A DNA stretch of 64,000 nt from positions 537,617 to 601,616 of the forward strand of contig NZ_JOJL01000004.1 of assembly GCF_000721705.1 (NCBI RefSeq), in the 5' to 3' direction. Below are positions 43,938 to 52,385 of the stretch, one piece after another (the first letter of the stretch is position 1; each line of letters opens with the position of its first letter). A program made the position numbers and the translations under genes. The stretch comes from Actinoplanes subtropicus (lineage in GTDB: Bacteria > Actinomycetota > Actinomycetes > Mycobacteriales > Micromonosporaceae). Under the pieces are notes generated by a model that saw nothing but the letters and a program-made list of their open reading frames with translations, ran no database searches and had not been told where the DNA came from.

Positions 43938-45266
43938 TTACTTGGCCCGGTCCAGGGACGACTGCGCGGTCTTCTGCGCGGTGGCGATCCGGGCGTCGAT
44001 CTGCGCCGGGCTGAGCGAGCCCTTGGCCAGGTCGGGCAGCGACTGCACGGCCACGTTGGTCAGCGCGAGCTGGATGTCGCTCCACGCGCCGGTGAACGGG
44101 GTGGCCACCGACTTCTTCGCCGCCTCGGTCACCGCGGCCAGCGTCGGGTCGGAGGCGAGGGACTGCAGCGCGGAGGCGTTGGCCGGCAGGCTGCCGAACT
44201 GCTTGTAGTAGTCGAGCTGCACGTCCGGGTCGGTGACCAGCTTGACGTACTGGAAGGCCAGGTCCTTGTTCTTGGAGTAGTCGGCGACCAGGAGGTTGTC
44301 GCCGGAGAGGATGCTGGCCGCCTCGACGCCGCCGGCCGGCCGGCTGGTCGCGCCGGGCGGGACGGTCGGCAACAGCGTGTACGCCCACTTGCCCTTGACC
44401 GCGCCCTGGTTGAGGGAGTTGGCCGAGGTCGCCGTGGTCAGCAGGAGATAGCCGGTCTTGCCCTTGGCGAACGCCGCCACGGCCTGCGGGTTGGTCCAGC
44501 CGACCGCGGCCGGGTCGACCACCTTGTCGGTGGTCATCCAGCCGAAGTACGTCTGGTACGCCTTCGACACGGTCGGGTCCTGCAGCTTGGCGGTCTTGCC
44601 GTCGACCAGCGGGTTGCCGGCCTGCACCGACATGCCCCAGACGAACTTCCACGGGTCGTAGTTGTCCTTGTAGGCGATCGCCATGCCGTACTGGTCGCCG
44701 TGGGTCAGCTTCTTGGCCTGCTGGGTCAGCTCGTCCCAGGTGGTGGCCGGCTTGTCGATGCCGGCCGCCTTGAGCAGGTCGGTGTTGTAGGCCATCACGA
44801 ACGGGCGGCTGACCCAGGGGATGCCGACCTGGTTGTTGTCGTCCGGGCCGGAGATGCCGAGGGTGGCCGGGTTGAACGTGTCCTTGCCGCCGATCTTCGT
44901 CCAGTCGTCGGCGCTCATCTTCACGAAGGCGCCGGTCGAGTAGGCGGTCGGGGTCTGGGTGGTGCCGACCGCGTAGACGTCCGGCCCGGTCCCGGACACC
45001 ACCGAGGTCTGTATCTTGGTCAGCTCGTCGTTGGCGGTGGCGAACTGCTCGAACTTGACCGTCGCGCCGGTCTGCGCCTTGAACTTGTCGCTGATCGTCT
45101 TCTGCCAGGCGGCGAACTGCTCGGGGTACTGCGTGTTCGCCCCGATCAGCACGTCGAGGGTCTTGCCGCCCCCGCCGCTGCCGCCACCGTCCCCGCCGCC
45201 GCACGCGGCCAGTGCGGCGGCGAGTACCGTCGCACCGGCCACGGCCATGATCTTCTGGGTACGCAT
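43938..45266 (-). CDS. carbohydrate ABC transporter substrate-binding lipoprotein (CUT1)
   Basis: 442 residues. Lipobox LAACGGG (Cys22) and Gly-rich linker, then a MalE/UgpB-like fold: EFAAWQKTISDKFKAQTG-type opening, GTGPDVYAVGTTQ, GIPWVSRPFVMAYN and a C-terminal helical lobe. ATG 45266 has GGAG eight bases upstream. First gene of an eight-gene operon ending with the LarA-like gene. Promoter region holds an operator and an 18-base palindrome. Confidence 0.93.
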   Translation of the reverse strand: MRTQKIMAVAGATVLAAALAACGGGDGGGSGGGGKTLDVLIGANTQYPEQFAAWQKTISDKFKAQTGATVKFEQFATANDELTKIQTSVVSGTGPDVYAVGTTQTPTAYSTGAFVKMSADDWTKIGGKDTFNPATLGISGPDDNNQVGIPWVSRPFVMAYNTDLLKAAGIDKPATTWDELTQQAKKLTHGDQYGMAIAYKDNYDPWKFVWGMSVQAGNPLVDGKTAKLQDPTVSKAYQTYFGWMTTDKVVDPAAVGWTNPQAVAAFAKGKTGYLLLTTATSANSLNQGAVKGKWAYTLLPTVPPGATSRPAGGVEAASILSGDNLLVADYSKNKDLAFQYVKLVTDPDVQLDYYKQFGSLPANASALQSLASDPTLAAVTEAAKKSVATPFTGAWSDIQLALTNVAVQSLPDLAKGSLSPAQIDARIATAQKTAQSSLDRAK

Positions 45267-45300
45267 CGTTATGTCTCCTTCGCCGGTGCCCGGTTTCTTC

Positions 45301-45318
45301 CAGTGATCCGGATCACTG
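45301..45318. promoter_or_regulatory. 18-base perfect palindrome in SBP leader
   Basis: CAGTGATCCGGATCACTG is fully self-complementary. It lies 34 bases upstream of the SBP start and 22 bases from the composite operator, in the divergent gap with uxaC. Could be an operator for another regulator or an mRNA hairpin in the leader. Confidence 0.6.
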
Positions 45319-45339
45319 TTTATCCGGCCCGGCGGTTTC

Positions 45340-45362
45340 GGCAACGAGTTGCCAATTGTTGC
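45340..45362 (-). promoter_or_regulatory. composite LacI-type operator pointing into the SBP operon
   Basis: On the minus strand: half-site GCAAC, three bases, then TGGCAACTCGTTGCC. Same layout as the copies before uxaC and larE; the three copies differ only in the spacer and in the centre of the palindrome. Confidence 0.72.
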
Positions 45363-45374
45363 CTCGCGGCCGTG

Positions 45375-45397
45375 GCAACAACTGGCAACCGCTTGCC
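45375..45397 (+). promoter_or_regulatory. composite LacI-type operator pointing into uxaC
   Basis: GCAAC, AAC, then TGGCAACCGCTTGCC; the palindrome has the central CG usual for LacI-family sites. It ends 32 bases before the uxaC ATG. The larE copy has the identical 15-base core and nearly the same distance to its start. Confidence 0.75.
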
Positions 45398-45429
45398 TTG
45401 CGGGTTTTCGGCCGTCGAGGCTCGGGCGC

Positions 45430-46821
45430 ATGGCCGCCCTGACGCTGCACCCCGATCGGCTGCTGCCGGCCGATCCGGGGGTCCGCTCCCTCGCCCGTCG
45501 CCTCTACGAGACCGTCCGCGACCTGCCGATCGTGAGCCCGCACGGGCACGTCGACCCGCGGGTGCTGCTCGACGATCAGCCGTTCGCGGATCCGGCGTCG
45601 TTGTTCCTCCAGCCGGATCACTATGTGACGCGGCTGTTGCACTCGGCGGGGGTTCCGCTGGCGTCGCTGGGGGTGGGGCGGGGGCCGATGCCGCCGGCCG
45701 CCTCCCGGGCCGCGTGGCGGTTGCTGTGTGAGCATTGGGATCTGTTGCGGGGGACGCCGGTGCGTTATTGGCTGTCCTCCTCGTTCGCCGAGGTTTTCGG
45801 GGTGACCTCGCGGCCTTCGGCGGCCAATGCCGACGCGCTTTATGACGAAATTTCCGGGCAACTGGCGCAGCCTAGCCATCGGCCGCGGGCGCTGTTCTCG
45901 CGCTTCGGGATCTCCTTTCTGGCGACGACGGACGACCCGGCGGACGATCTGTCGGCGCATCGGGCCCTGCGGGGGACGTTGCCGGTCGTGCCTACCTTCC
46001 GGCCGGATCGGTACCTCGAGGTGGGGCGGGCCGGTTGGCCGACCTATGTGAAGGAGCTCGGCGGCGACCTCGGGGACTATGCCGGATTTATCACCTCTTT
46101 GGAGGCGCGGAGGCGATTTTTCGTGTCGCAGGGGGCGGTGTCGGCCGATCACGGGCATGCCGACGCTTCGGCTTTGCCGCTCTCCGTGCCGGACGCTTCA
46201 CGGATTTATCGGGCGGCGCTGGCGGGGGAGGTTACGCCGGCCGAGGCGACCGCCTTCCGGCGGCACATGATTTTCGAGATGGCTCGGATGTCGTGCGAGG
46301 ACGGGCTGGTGATGACCCTGCATCCGGGGATCTACCGCAATCATCATCCGGGTACGTTCGATTCCTTCGGGCCGGATACCGGGCACGACATTCCGGTGGG
46401 GGTGGAGTTCACGCGGGCGCTGCAGCCGTTGTTGGCGCGGTTCGGGACCGTTCCCGGGTTCCATCTCGTACTCTTCACCGTCGATGCCACGGTCTACAGC
46501 CGGGAGATTGCGCCGCTTGCCGGGTTCTATCCTTCGGTCTACGCCGGGGCGCCTTGGTGGTTCCTGGACAACCCCTCGGAAATACGCGCCTATCAGCGGT
46601 CAGTTGTCGAAATTTCGGGCTTTTCGCGGATGTCCGGATTTATTGATGACACTCGGGCGTTCTGCTCGATTCCGGCCCGGCATGATATGTCGCGACGATT
46701 GGACGCGGGGTTTCTGGCGACCCTGGTCGCCGAGCACCGTCTCGACGAGGAGGAGGCCGCGGAGACCATCCGGGATCTCGTGGTCACCCAGCCCCGGCGG
46801 GTCTTCAAGATTCCAGGATGA
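45430..46821 (+). CDS. uxaC: uronate (glucuronate/galacturonate) isomerase
   Basis: 463 residues, the usual length. Amidohydrolase-fold isomerase: metal motif IVSPHGHVDPRVLL, then FLATTDDPADDL, MTLHPGIYRNHH and PWWFLDNPSEIRAYQR with FSRMSGFIDDTRAF near the end. Converts D-glucuronate to D-fructuronate, or galacturonate to tagaturonate. Divergent from the SBP operon through a shared regulatory gap. No mannonate dehydratase or fructuronate reductase is in the window. Third codon positions are less GC-biased than in neighbours (about one in five A/T in a sampled stretch). Confidence 0.93.
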   Translation: MAALTLHPDRLLPADPGVRSLARRLYETVRDLPIVSPHGHVDPRVLLDDQPFADPASLFLQPDHYVTRLLHSAGVPLASLGVGRGPMPPAASRAAWRLLCEHWDLLRGTPVRYWLSSSFAEVFGVTSRPSAANADALYDEISGQLAQPSHRPRALFSRFGISFLATTDDPADDLSAHRALRGTLPVVPTFRPDRYLEVGRAGWPTYVKELGGDLGDYAGFITSLEARRRFFVSQGAVSADHGHADASALPLSVPDASRIYRAALAGEVTPAEATAFRRHMIFEMARMSCEDGLVMTLHPGIYRNHHPGTFDSFGPDTGHDIPVGVEFTRALQPLLARFGTVPGFHLVLFTVDATVYSREIAPLAGFYPSVYAGAPWWFLDNPSEIRAYQRSVVEISGFSRMSGFIDDTRAFCSIPARHDMSRRLDAGFLATLVAEHRLDEEEAAETIRDLVVTQPRRVFKIPG

Positions 46822-47062
46822 CCATCAGGGGCCGCTTCGTCGTTGACGCGCGTACGACGCAGCGGGCCGGACCGCACGTTGCACAATTCATGACGAATCG
46901 GACGAGAGCGTGGATCAGGGCGTTTCGCCGACAGCCACTGGCCCGGACGCGCCACGGTGGTCGTGACCCGGCCGCGTCCCTCCGCCCACGCGCAGGCAAT
47001 GGTGATCGCCCTGCAAAACCACGCCGCTCGTCGCCACCACGGCTGACGCCCGGAGCGACGCC

Positions 47063-47518
47063 CTATGAGTCGGCGATATTGCTGAGCAGCACGCAGGCGC
47101 GGGCGATCGCGTTCTGATCCTCGGGGCTGAGTGCTTGCAGGTGCGCGTCCAGCCAGGCATTGCGCTGGATGCGAGCGGCGCGGGCGAGTTCGGCTCCTTC
47201 GGGAGTGGGGCTGAACAGCACCTTTCGGCCATCGTTCGGATCGGCCGTACGGACCGCGTAGCCGGCCGAGGTGAGCCGGTTCACGGTCTGGCTCATGGAC
47301 GCGGGGGCGACGTGGTCGTGTTCGCTGAGCTGGGTCAGGGTCTGTGGGCCGTTCTTGTACAGCCGGGTGAGCACTTCGAGCGCCGTGTCTCCGAGGCTGC
47401 CGTCCGGGCGTTCGCTGCGGAACCGGCGGTAGAGGCGCCCCACCGTTGATCGCACTTGACCGCCGAGCCCGGTCTCGCCGAGGACGCCCGAGCCTTCACC
47501 GGTTGCACCCGTCTCCAT
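47063..47518 (-). CDS. MarR family transcriptional regulator
   Basis: 151 residues. Winged helix: LTQLSEHDHVAPASMSQTVNRLTSAGYA, wing TADPNDGRKVLFSPT. Divergent from an MFS exporter gene, with two matching operator-like sites in the 72-base gap, so autoregulation plus control of the pump is likely. The 241-base stretch between uxaC and this gene shows nothing convincing. Confidence 0.9.
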   Translation of the reverse strand: METGATGEGSGVLGETGLGGQVRSTVGRLYRRFRSERPDGSLGDTALEVLTRLYKNGPQTLTQLSEHDHVAPASMSQTVNRLTSAGYAVRTADPNDGRKVLFSPTPEGAELARAARIQRNAWLDAHLQALSPEDQNAIARACVLLSNIADS

Positions 47519-47524
47519 GGGTCA

Positions 47525-47560
47525 TTAGTGTACCTAAACACAGATATTTAGTATACCTAA
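47525..47560. promoter_or_regulatory. pair of MarR operator-like sites
   Basis: TTAGTGTACCTAA (47525-47537) and TTAGTATACCTAA (47548-47560) differ at one base and are near-palindromic. They are 23 bases apart, about two helical turns, in the marR/MFS divergent gap, and are strikingly AT-rich for this DNA. Confidence 0.75.
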
Positions 47561-47590
47561 GCACCCTGGTAACGCGTCGATCGGAGCGCC

Positions 47591-49006
47591 ATGACAGTAC
47601 GTATCCCCGTCGGCGGGGCGAGCGTGGGTAGAGAGCCGTTCACGTGGCGCTTCACCACCCCGCTGTTCGTCGGATCCGCATTGAACGCGATCAACAGCTC
47701 CATGATCGCCACCGCGCTCGTACCGATTGCGGCCGGCCTGCACGTCTCGGTAGGTCGGACCACGTCCCTGGTGACCGCGCTGTATCTGGCCAGCGCGATC
47801 GCCCAGCCCACGGCGGGGAAGGCCGCCGAGGTCTTCGGTGCCCGCCGGGTCTTCCTGCTCGGGATCGCGCTGGTCCTGCTCGGCGGAGTCCTTGGCGGGG
47901 TGGCGCGGAACCTCGTCGTGCTGCTGGCCGCCCGGGTGGTGATCGGCCTGGGCAGCTCCTGCGCCTACCCGACGGCGATGATGCTCATCCAGCGCCGCGC
48001 CACGGCAGCCGGGATGGCGAAACCACCCGGCGGTGTGCTCGGCGGCCTGCAGATCGCCGGCGTCGCCACCGCCTCGCTGGGCCTGCCCATCGGCGGCGTC
48101 CTGGTCCAGGCGGCCGGCTGGCGGTGGGTGTTCCTCGTCAACGTGCCGGTGGCCCTTGTCGCTCTTGCCGCGGCGCTGATCTGGATTCCGCGCGACGCCG
48201 CGCGGCGGGCGCCGGGAAACGCCCGCGAGGTCATCGCCCGCGTCGATCTGCTCGGCATCATCGGCTTTGCCCTGGCGATGACGGCCCTGCTGGCGTTCCT
48301 GTTCTCGATCCCGGAACCGAACTGGATCATGCTGGCCGCCGCCGTGGTGCTGTTCACCGTCCTGACCCGGTGGGAGCTACGCGCCGGGCACCCGTTCGTC
48401 GACATGCGGCTGCTGGTCCGCAACGGGGCGCTGACCCGGACGTACCTGCGATACGCCCTCGTCGCCCTGTGCGTGTACCTCGTCCTTTACGGCATCACCC
48501 AATGGCTGCAGGCCGGACGCGGGATGTCCGCCCTCGGCACAGGACTGCTCCTGCTGCCGACGAGCGCCGTCTCCGGTGTCGTCGTCGCACTGATCTCGCG
48601 GCGCAACCTGGTTCGCGGCCCGGTCATCGTCGCGGCTGCGGCCAGCCTGGTCGGGTCCGCCGGCGTGCTGCTGCTCTCCTCGGACGCCGCCGTCGTCTGG
48701 ATCGTGCTGATCACCGTGCTCTTCGGCGTCGCGCTCGGCACCGGCGCCAGCGGGAACCAGATCGCCCTCTACACCCAAGCGCCACCCGAGCAGCTGGGTG
48801 TCGCCTCCGGGTTGTTCCGCACCTTCGGCTACGTCGGCTCCATCGCCTCCTCCGCCGTCACCGGCATCGTCTTCCACACCAGCGTGAAAGACAGCGGCGT
48901 CCACTTGATCGCTCTCGTCATGACCGGCGTCAGCATCGCCGCCGTCGCACTGTCCGTCCTCGACCGGGCCCTCCGCGGCCCGGGCCGGCCCACCACCCGA
49001 CCGTAG
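47591..49006 (+). CDS. MFS efflux transporter, DHA2-like
   Basis: 471 residues with about 14 hydrophobic segments. Motifs include INSSMIATALVPIAAGL in helix 1, a motif-A-like KAAEVFGARRVFLLG, RVVIGLGSSCAYP and a motif-C-like ASLGLPIGGVLVQAAGWRWVF. Drug or metabolite export. Divergent from marR; followed 17 bases later by a PEBP gene preceded by GAAGGAGG. Confidence 0.9.
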   Translation: MTVRIPVGGASVGREPFTWRFTTPLFVGSALNAINSSMIATALVPIAAGLHVSVGRTTSLVTALYLASAIAQPTAGKAAEVFGARRVFLLGIALVLLGGVLGGVARNLVVLLAARVVIGLGSSCAYPTAMMLIQRRATAAGMAKPPGGVLGGLQIAGVATASLGLPIGGVLVQAAGWRWVFLVNVPVALVALAAALIWIPRDAARRAPGNAREVIARVDLLGIIGFALAMTALLAFLFSIPEPNWIMLAAAVVLFTVLTRWELRAGHPFVDMRLLVRNGALTRTYLRYALVALCVYLVLYGITQWLQAGRGMSALGTGLLLLPTSAVSGVVVALISRRNLVRGPVIVAAAASLVGSAGVLLLSSDAAVVWIVLITVLFGVALGTGASGNQIALYTQAPPEQLGVASGLFRTFGYVGSIASSAVTGIVFHTSVKDSGVHLIALVMTGVSIAAVALSVLDRALRGPGRPTTRP

Positions 49007-49023
49007 AAGGAGGAACCGACCCC

Positions 49024-49587
49024 ATGCCCAACCCCCTCGGCCGCGCGCTGCGCCATCGACGCGCGGGACACCACACCCTCGTCTGGGCCCACCCCGACCT
49101 GCGGGCCCCGGAAAACTTCGCCCTCACGAGCCCCGCCTTCGGCCAGGGCACCGCAATCCCCGAGCGATACCGCGGCCGGCTCTTCGGCGCCGACATCTCA
49201 CCGGCCCTCGCCTGGACACCACCACCGGCCGGCACCGCCGAACTCGTGCTCATCGTGCAGGATCCCGACGTACCGTTCGGGAAACCCGCCACCCACGCAC
49301 TCACCCTCGGCATCGACCCGGCCCTGCCCGGCATCCCCGAGAACGGCCTCACCCGGCCCGGCTCGATCGACGGACTCAAACACGGAAGAGGCGCCCTCGG
49401 CCACCGCGGCTGGGCCGGCCCCATGCCCATCCCCTCGCACGGTCCGCACTCCTACGTCTTCCAGCTCTTCGCCCTCGACCACCGACCCGAGTTACCCGAG
49501 AAGTTCGCCCTCACCGACGCCCTCCACGCCATGACCGGACACGTCATCGGACGTGCCCGGCTCGACGGCACCTACGAAATCCGGTAG
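49024..49587 (+). CDS. YbhB/YbcL (PEBP, Raf-kinase-inhibitor-like) family protein
   Basis: 187 residues. Family core: ISPALAWTPPPAGTAELVLIVQDPDVPFGKPATHALT, then GPHSYVFQLFALD and the C-terminal helix LHAMTGHVIGRARLDGTY. Binds small anionic ligands; bacterial role unclear. ATG 49024 follows AAGGAGG. Co-transcribed with the MFS gene under MarR control. Confidence 0.88.
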   Translation: MPNPLGRALRHRRAGHHTLVWAHPDLRAPENFALTSPAFGQGTAIPERYRGRLFGADISPALAWTPPPAGTAELVLIVQDPDVPFGKPATHALTLGIDPALPGIPENGLTRPGSIDGLKHGRGALGHRGWAGPMPIPSHGPHSYVFQLFALDHRPELPEKFALTDALHAMTGHVIGRARLDGTYEIR

Positions 49588-49765
49588 CCGCCAAGGCCGC
49601 GATGGCGGGCCTGTACGGCGTGCTCTACGTGGAGGTGGCCCGGCGGCCCGATGGCCACACTTCAGGGCCACCTGGCGATCCCCGTGACCGACGGATGCTT
49701 CCGTGGAATCTCGTGTTCTGAGAACTGGGTGGACCCCGCCGCGGTGTGCGGGGAACAGTCGGGTT

Positions 49766-50350
49766 GTGGAGAACATCGTCACGGTACGTCATCGTTCGGT
49801 GGAGGAGATCAGGGAGCGGCTGCCCCTCGTGCGGCGGTCCCCGCGGGACCTGGGCGCTCTGGCGCTGGCCGTCTGCCGGCCGGCGGTCGACGCCCGCGAG
49901 GTGCTGTCCCACGCCGAGCTCGACCTGGAGACCGGGCTGATCGGCGACGGCTGGAGCCGGCGGGCCGGTTCCCGCACCGACCCGTCGCCGAACCCCGAAC
50001 GGCAGCTGACCGTCATCAACTCCCGGTTCATCGAGCTGATCGCGGGCCCCGACCGGGACGCCTGGGCCCTCGCCGGCGACCAGCTCTACGTCGACCTCGA
50101 CCTGAGCGTCGACGCCCTGCCGACCGGCTCCCGCCTGGCGATCGGCGACCGGGCCGTGATCGAGGTGACCGAGCCCCCGCACAACGGCTGCGCCAAGTTC
50201 GCCGCCCGGTTCGGCCGCGACGCGCACAAAATCGTCTGGACCGAGGAGGGCCAGCGACTCCGCCTGCGCGGCCTCAACGCCCGCGTGATCGTCGGCGCGC
50301 CGATCGCAACGGGCGACGCCGTACGGGTCACGCTCCGGTCGACGCCGTAG
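49766..50350 (+). CDS. MOSC-domain protein
   Basis: 194 residues from GTG 49766; upstream starts lack a ribosome site. MOSC (molybdenum cofactor sulfurase C-terminal) features: LTGLIGDGWS-like opening of the domain, LTVINSRFIELIAG, and the conserved Cys in EPPHNGCAKFAARFG, proposed to carry sulfur. Enzyme-specific role unknown. Ends 23 bases inside the convergent VOC gene. The preceding 178 bases show no gene. Confidence 0.85.
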   Translation: MENIVTVRHRSVEEIRERLPLVRRSPRDLGALALAVCRPAVDAREVLSHAELDLETGLIGDGWSRRAGSRTDPSPNPERQLTVINSRFIELIAGPDRDAWALAGDQLYVDLDLSVDALPTGSRLAIGDRAVIEVTEPPHNGCAKFAARFGRDAHKIVWTEEGQRLRLRGLNARVIVGAPIATGDAVRVTLRSTP

Positions 50351-50714
50351 GGCGTTCCTGGGTCAGCGCCAGGTGGTGGCCGTCCGGATCGCGGAAGAAG
50401 GTCATCCACAGTTCGTGGTCCTCGGTCCGGTGGACCACGTGCGGCTTGTCGACGAATTCGACGCCCGCGTCGGCCAGCCGGAGCTGTTCCGCGTGGATGT
50501 CGTCCACGGCGAAGTACAGCGTGACCTTGCTGGCGAACTCCGGCGGCTCCGGCACCCCGAGGTAGAGCCGCACGTCGCCGCTGGCGAAGAAGGCCATCGG
50601 CTGGCCGGGCACGACGAACAACAAGGGAATGCCGAGCACGTCGCGGTAGAAGGCGACCGACCGGTCGAGGTCCGTGATGCTGACGTGGATCTGGGTGACT
50701 GGCCCGAGTGCCAT
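50328..50714 (-). CDS. VOC family (glyoxalase/bleomycin resistance-like) protein
   Basis: 128 residues from ATG 50714 with GGAG upstream. Two beta-alpha-beta-beta-beta modules: QIHVSITDLDRSVAFYRDVLGIPLLF and VTLYFAVDDIHAEQLRLADAGVEF, ending WMTFFRDPDGHHLALTQE. Metal ligands H/E partly visible. Substrate unknown. Divergent from a marR gene with a palindrome between. Confidence 0.87.
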   Translation of the reverse strand: MALGPVTQIHVSITDLDRSVAFYRDVLGIPLLFVVPGQPMAFFASGDVRLYLGVPEPPEFASKVTLYFAVDDIHAEQLRLADAGVEFVDKPHVVHRTEDHELWMTFFRDPDGHHLALTQERPTASTGA

Positions 50715-50744
50715 GGCTCTCCTATACTTCACCGCGGTTTATTG

Positions 50745-50758
50745 TTCACCTAGGTGAA
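50745..50758. promoter_or_regulatory. 14-base perfect palindrome, probable MarR operator
   Basis: TTCACCTAGGTGAA is self-complementary and centred in the 52-base gap between the divergent VOC and marR genes. A partial half-site TTCACC occurs again at 50728. Confidence 0.72.
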
Positions 50759-50766
50759 GGTTAGTG

Positions 50767-51249
50767 ATGGCTGGTCGCAAGCGTCAATCCCCGCAGCTGC
50801 CGCAGCCGCCGGCGGGGCTGCCCGCCGACGACCGGCATCGCGCCGCGAACGTGCTGCATTCGGCGGCGGTACGGTTGCTGCGCCGGGCCGCGGCCGCCGA
50901 CCGGGGGATGGACCTCGATGGGCCGCGCGCCTCCCTGCTGTCGGTCCTCGTGTTCGGCGGCGCGCAGACGATGAGCCAGCTCGCCGAGCGCGAGCGGGTC
51001 ACCCCGCCGGCGATCACGAAGCTGGTCTCGGCGCTGGAGTCGGCCGGGCTGGCCGCGCGCCGGCCGTCCTCGAGCGACCGGCGGGTGGTGCTGGTGGACG
51101 CCACCGACGCGGGGCGCGATGTGCTGGAGCGTGGGCGGGCCGAGCGCGTACGAGCGGTGGCCCAGCTGCTCGACGGGCTGCCCGCGGCCGACCTGGCGAC
51201 GCTGGAACGCGCGGCTCAGATCATCGGCGAGCGGCTCGCCGCGTCGTAG
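50767..51249 (+). CDS. MarR family transcriptional regulator
   Basis: 160 residues. Helix-turn-helix TMSQLAERERVTPPAITKLVSALESAGLA and wing SSSDRRVVLVDAT. ATG 50767 sits just after the palindrome, with GAAGG upstream. Likely represses itself and the divergent VOC gene. Its 3' end overlaps the convergent larC gene by 34 bases. Confidence 0.9.
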   Translation: MAGRKRQSPQLPQPPAGLPADDRHRAANVLHSAAVRLLRRAAAADRGMDLDGPRASLLSVLVFGGAQTMSQLAERERVTPPAITKLVSALESAGLAARRPSSSDRRVVLVDATDAGRDVLERGRAERVRAVAQLLDGLPAADLATLERAAQIIGERLAAS

Positions 51250-52385
51250 GCGGCGGCCAGGGCCTCGTGGAGGACGACGCGCTCCGGGCGGCCCTGCTCG
51301 CGGGCCAGCGCGGCGACGTCCTCGAACTCGGGCATCACCTGCACCACGACTCCGTCGCGAGAACCGACCTTCACGCGTACGCGGCCTTCGCCGACGGATA
51401 CCTCGACGAACTCGCGATCCAGGGCGACCCGGCCGCGCTCGCTGTGCCGGATGCCGAGGGTGCTGGTGTCCCGGAAGATCCGGTCGCGGGCGGCCGCGGC
51501 GAGGTCCGCCCGGCAGAGGACGCTCAGCGTGTGGGCGGGGCGGCCCTTCTTCATCAGGATCGGGGTGAGCCAGGCGTCGGCGGCGCCCAGGTCGAGGAGG
51601 CCGCTCAGGACGCCGGGCCAGAGCCGGGGATCGAGATCGTCCACGTTGGCCTCGAGCAGGATCAGGGCTTCGCCGGGGCCCGGGGTCTTCGCGCCGACGA
51701 GCACCCGGACGATGTTCGCCCGGCCGGCGGGGTCGCGGCTGCCCGCGCCGGCACCCACCGACTCGAGTCGCATCGCGGGGAGCGGCTCGCATACCTGAGC
51801 GAACGTACGGAGCAGCGCCATGCCGGTCGGGGTGGCGAGCTCGCCGTCGCCGCCGGCAGCCACCTGCCAGCCTCGGGACAGCTCGGCCACCGCGGGAGCG
51901 GGTACCGGGAGACGGCCGTGGCCGGCCCGGACCGTGCCGGCTCCGAGCGCCACCGGGCTCGCCGAGACGGCGGTGATGCCCAGGTCGGCCAGGGCGGCGC
52001 AGCAGCCGACCACGTCGGCGATCGCGTCGAGGGCGCCCACCTCGTGGAAGTGCACCTCGTCGGGGGTGATGCCGTGCACACGGGCCTCGGCCTCGGCGAG
52101 CCGGCCGAAGACCGCGCGGGCGGTGGGCTCGGTGAGCAGGTCCCGGATCTCGTGCCAGTGGCGTTCCGGCGGGTCGGGGTCGAGCAGGTCGATGTCCACC
52201 TTGAGCGCCCGCAGCCCGGCGCGGCGCACCTCATGGGTACGCACCCGGACGGCGTCACCGGCGACCGCGTCGATCGCCGCCCGCACCGCCTGCTCGCTCG
52301 CCCCCGCATCGAGCAGGGCACCGAGCAGCATGTCCCCGGCGATCCCGGCCGAGGCGTCGATCCATGCGTGCCGGCCCTCGCTCAC
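51216..52385 (-). CDS. larC: LarC, nickel insertion enzyme of nickel-pincer cofactor synthesis
   Basis: 389 residues in a single frame; in Lactobacillus the full protein needs a ribosomal frameshift. Opening WIDASAGIAGDMLLGALLDAG and EVHFHEVGALDAIADVVG are hallmark LarC segments, and the C-terminal domain has LLEANVDDLDPRLWPGV and ILMKKGRPAHTLSVL. LarC inserts nickel in a CTP-dependent step to finish the pincer nucleotide. GTG start overlaps the larB stop in GTGA. Last gene of larE-larB-larC. Confidence 0.94.
   Translation of the reverse strand: MSEGRHAWIDASAGIAGDMLLGALLDAGASEQAVRAAIDAVAGDAVRVRTHEVRRAGLRALKVDIDLLDPDPPERHWHEIRDLLTEPTARAVFGRLAEAEARVHGITPDEVHFHEVGALDAIADVVGCCAALADLGITAVSASPVALGAGTVRAGHGRLPVPAPAVAELSRGWQVAAGGDGELATPTGMALLRTFAQVCEPLPAMRLESVGAGAGSRDPAGRANIVRVLVGAKTPGPGEALILLEANVDDLDPRLWPGVLSGLLDLGAADAWLTPILMKKGRPAHTLSVLCRADLAAAARDRIFRDTSTLGIRHSERGRVALDREFVEVSVGEGRVRVKVGSRDGVVVQVMPEFEDVAALAREQGRPERVVLHEALAAAYDAASRSPMI

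Noticed and set aside
46822..47062. Short plus-strand open frame after uxaC
   Set aside because: Arg/Pro-rich, no ribosome site, no conserved pattern; most likely non-coding.
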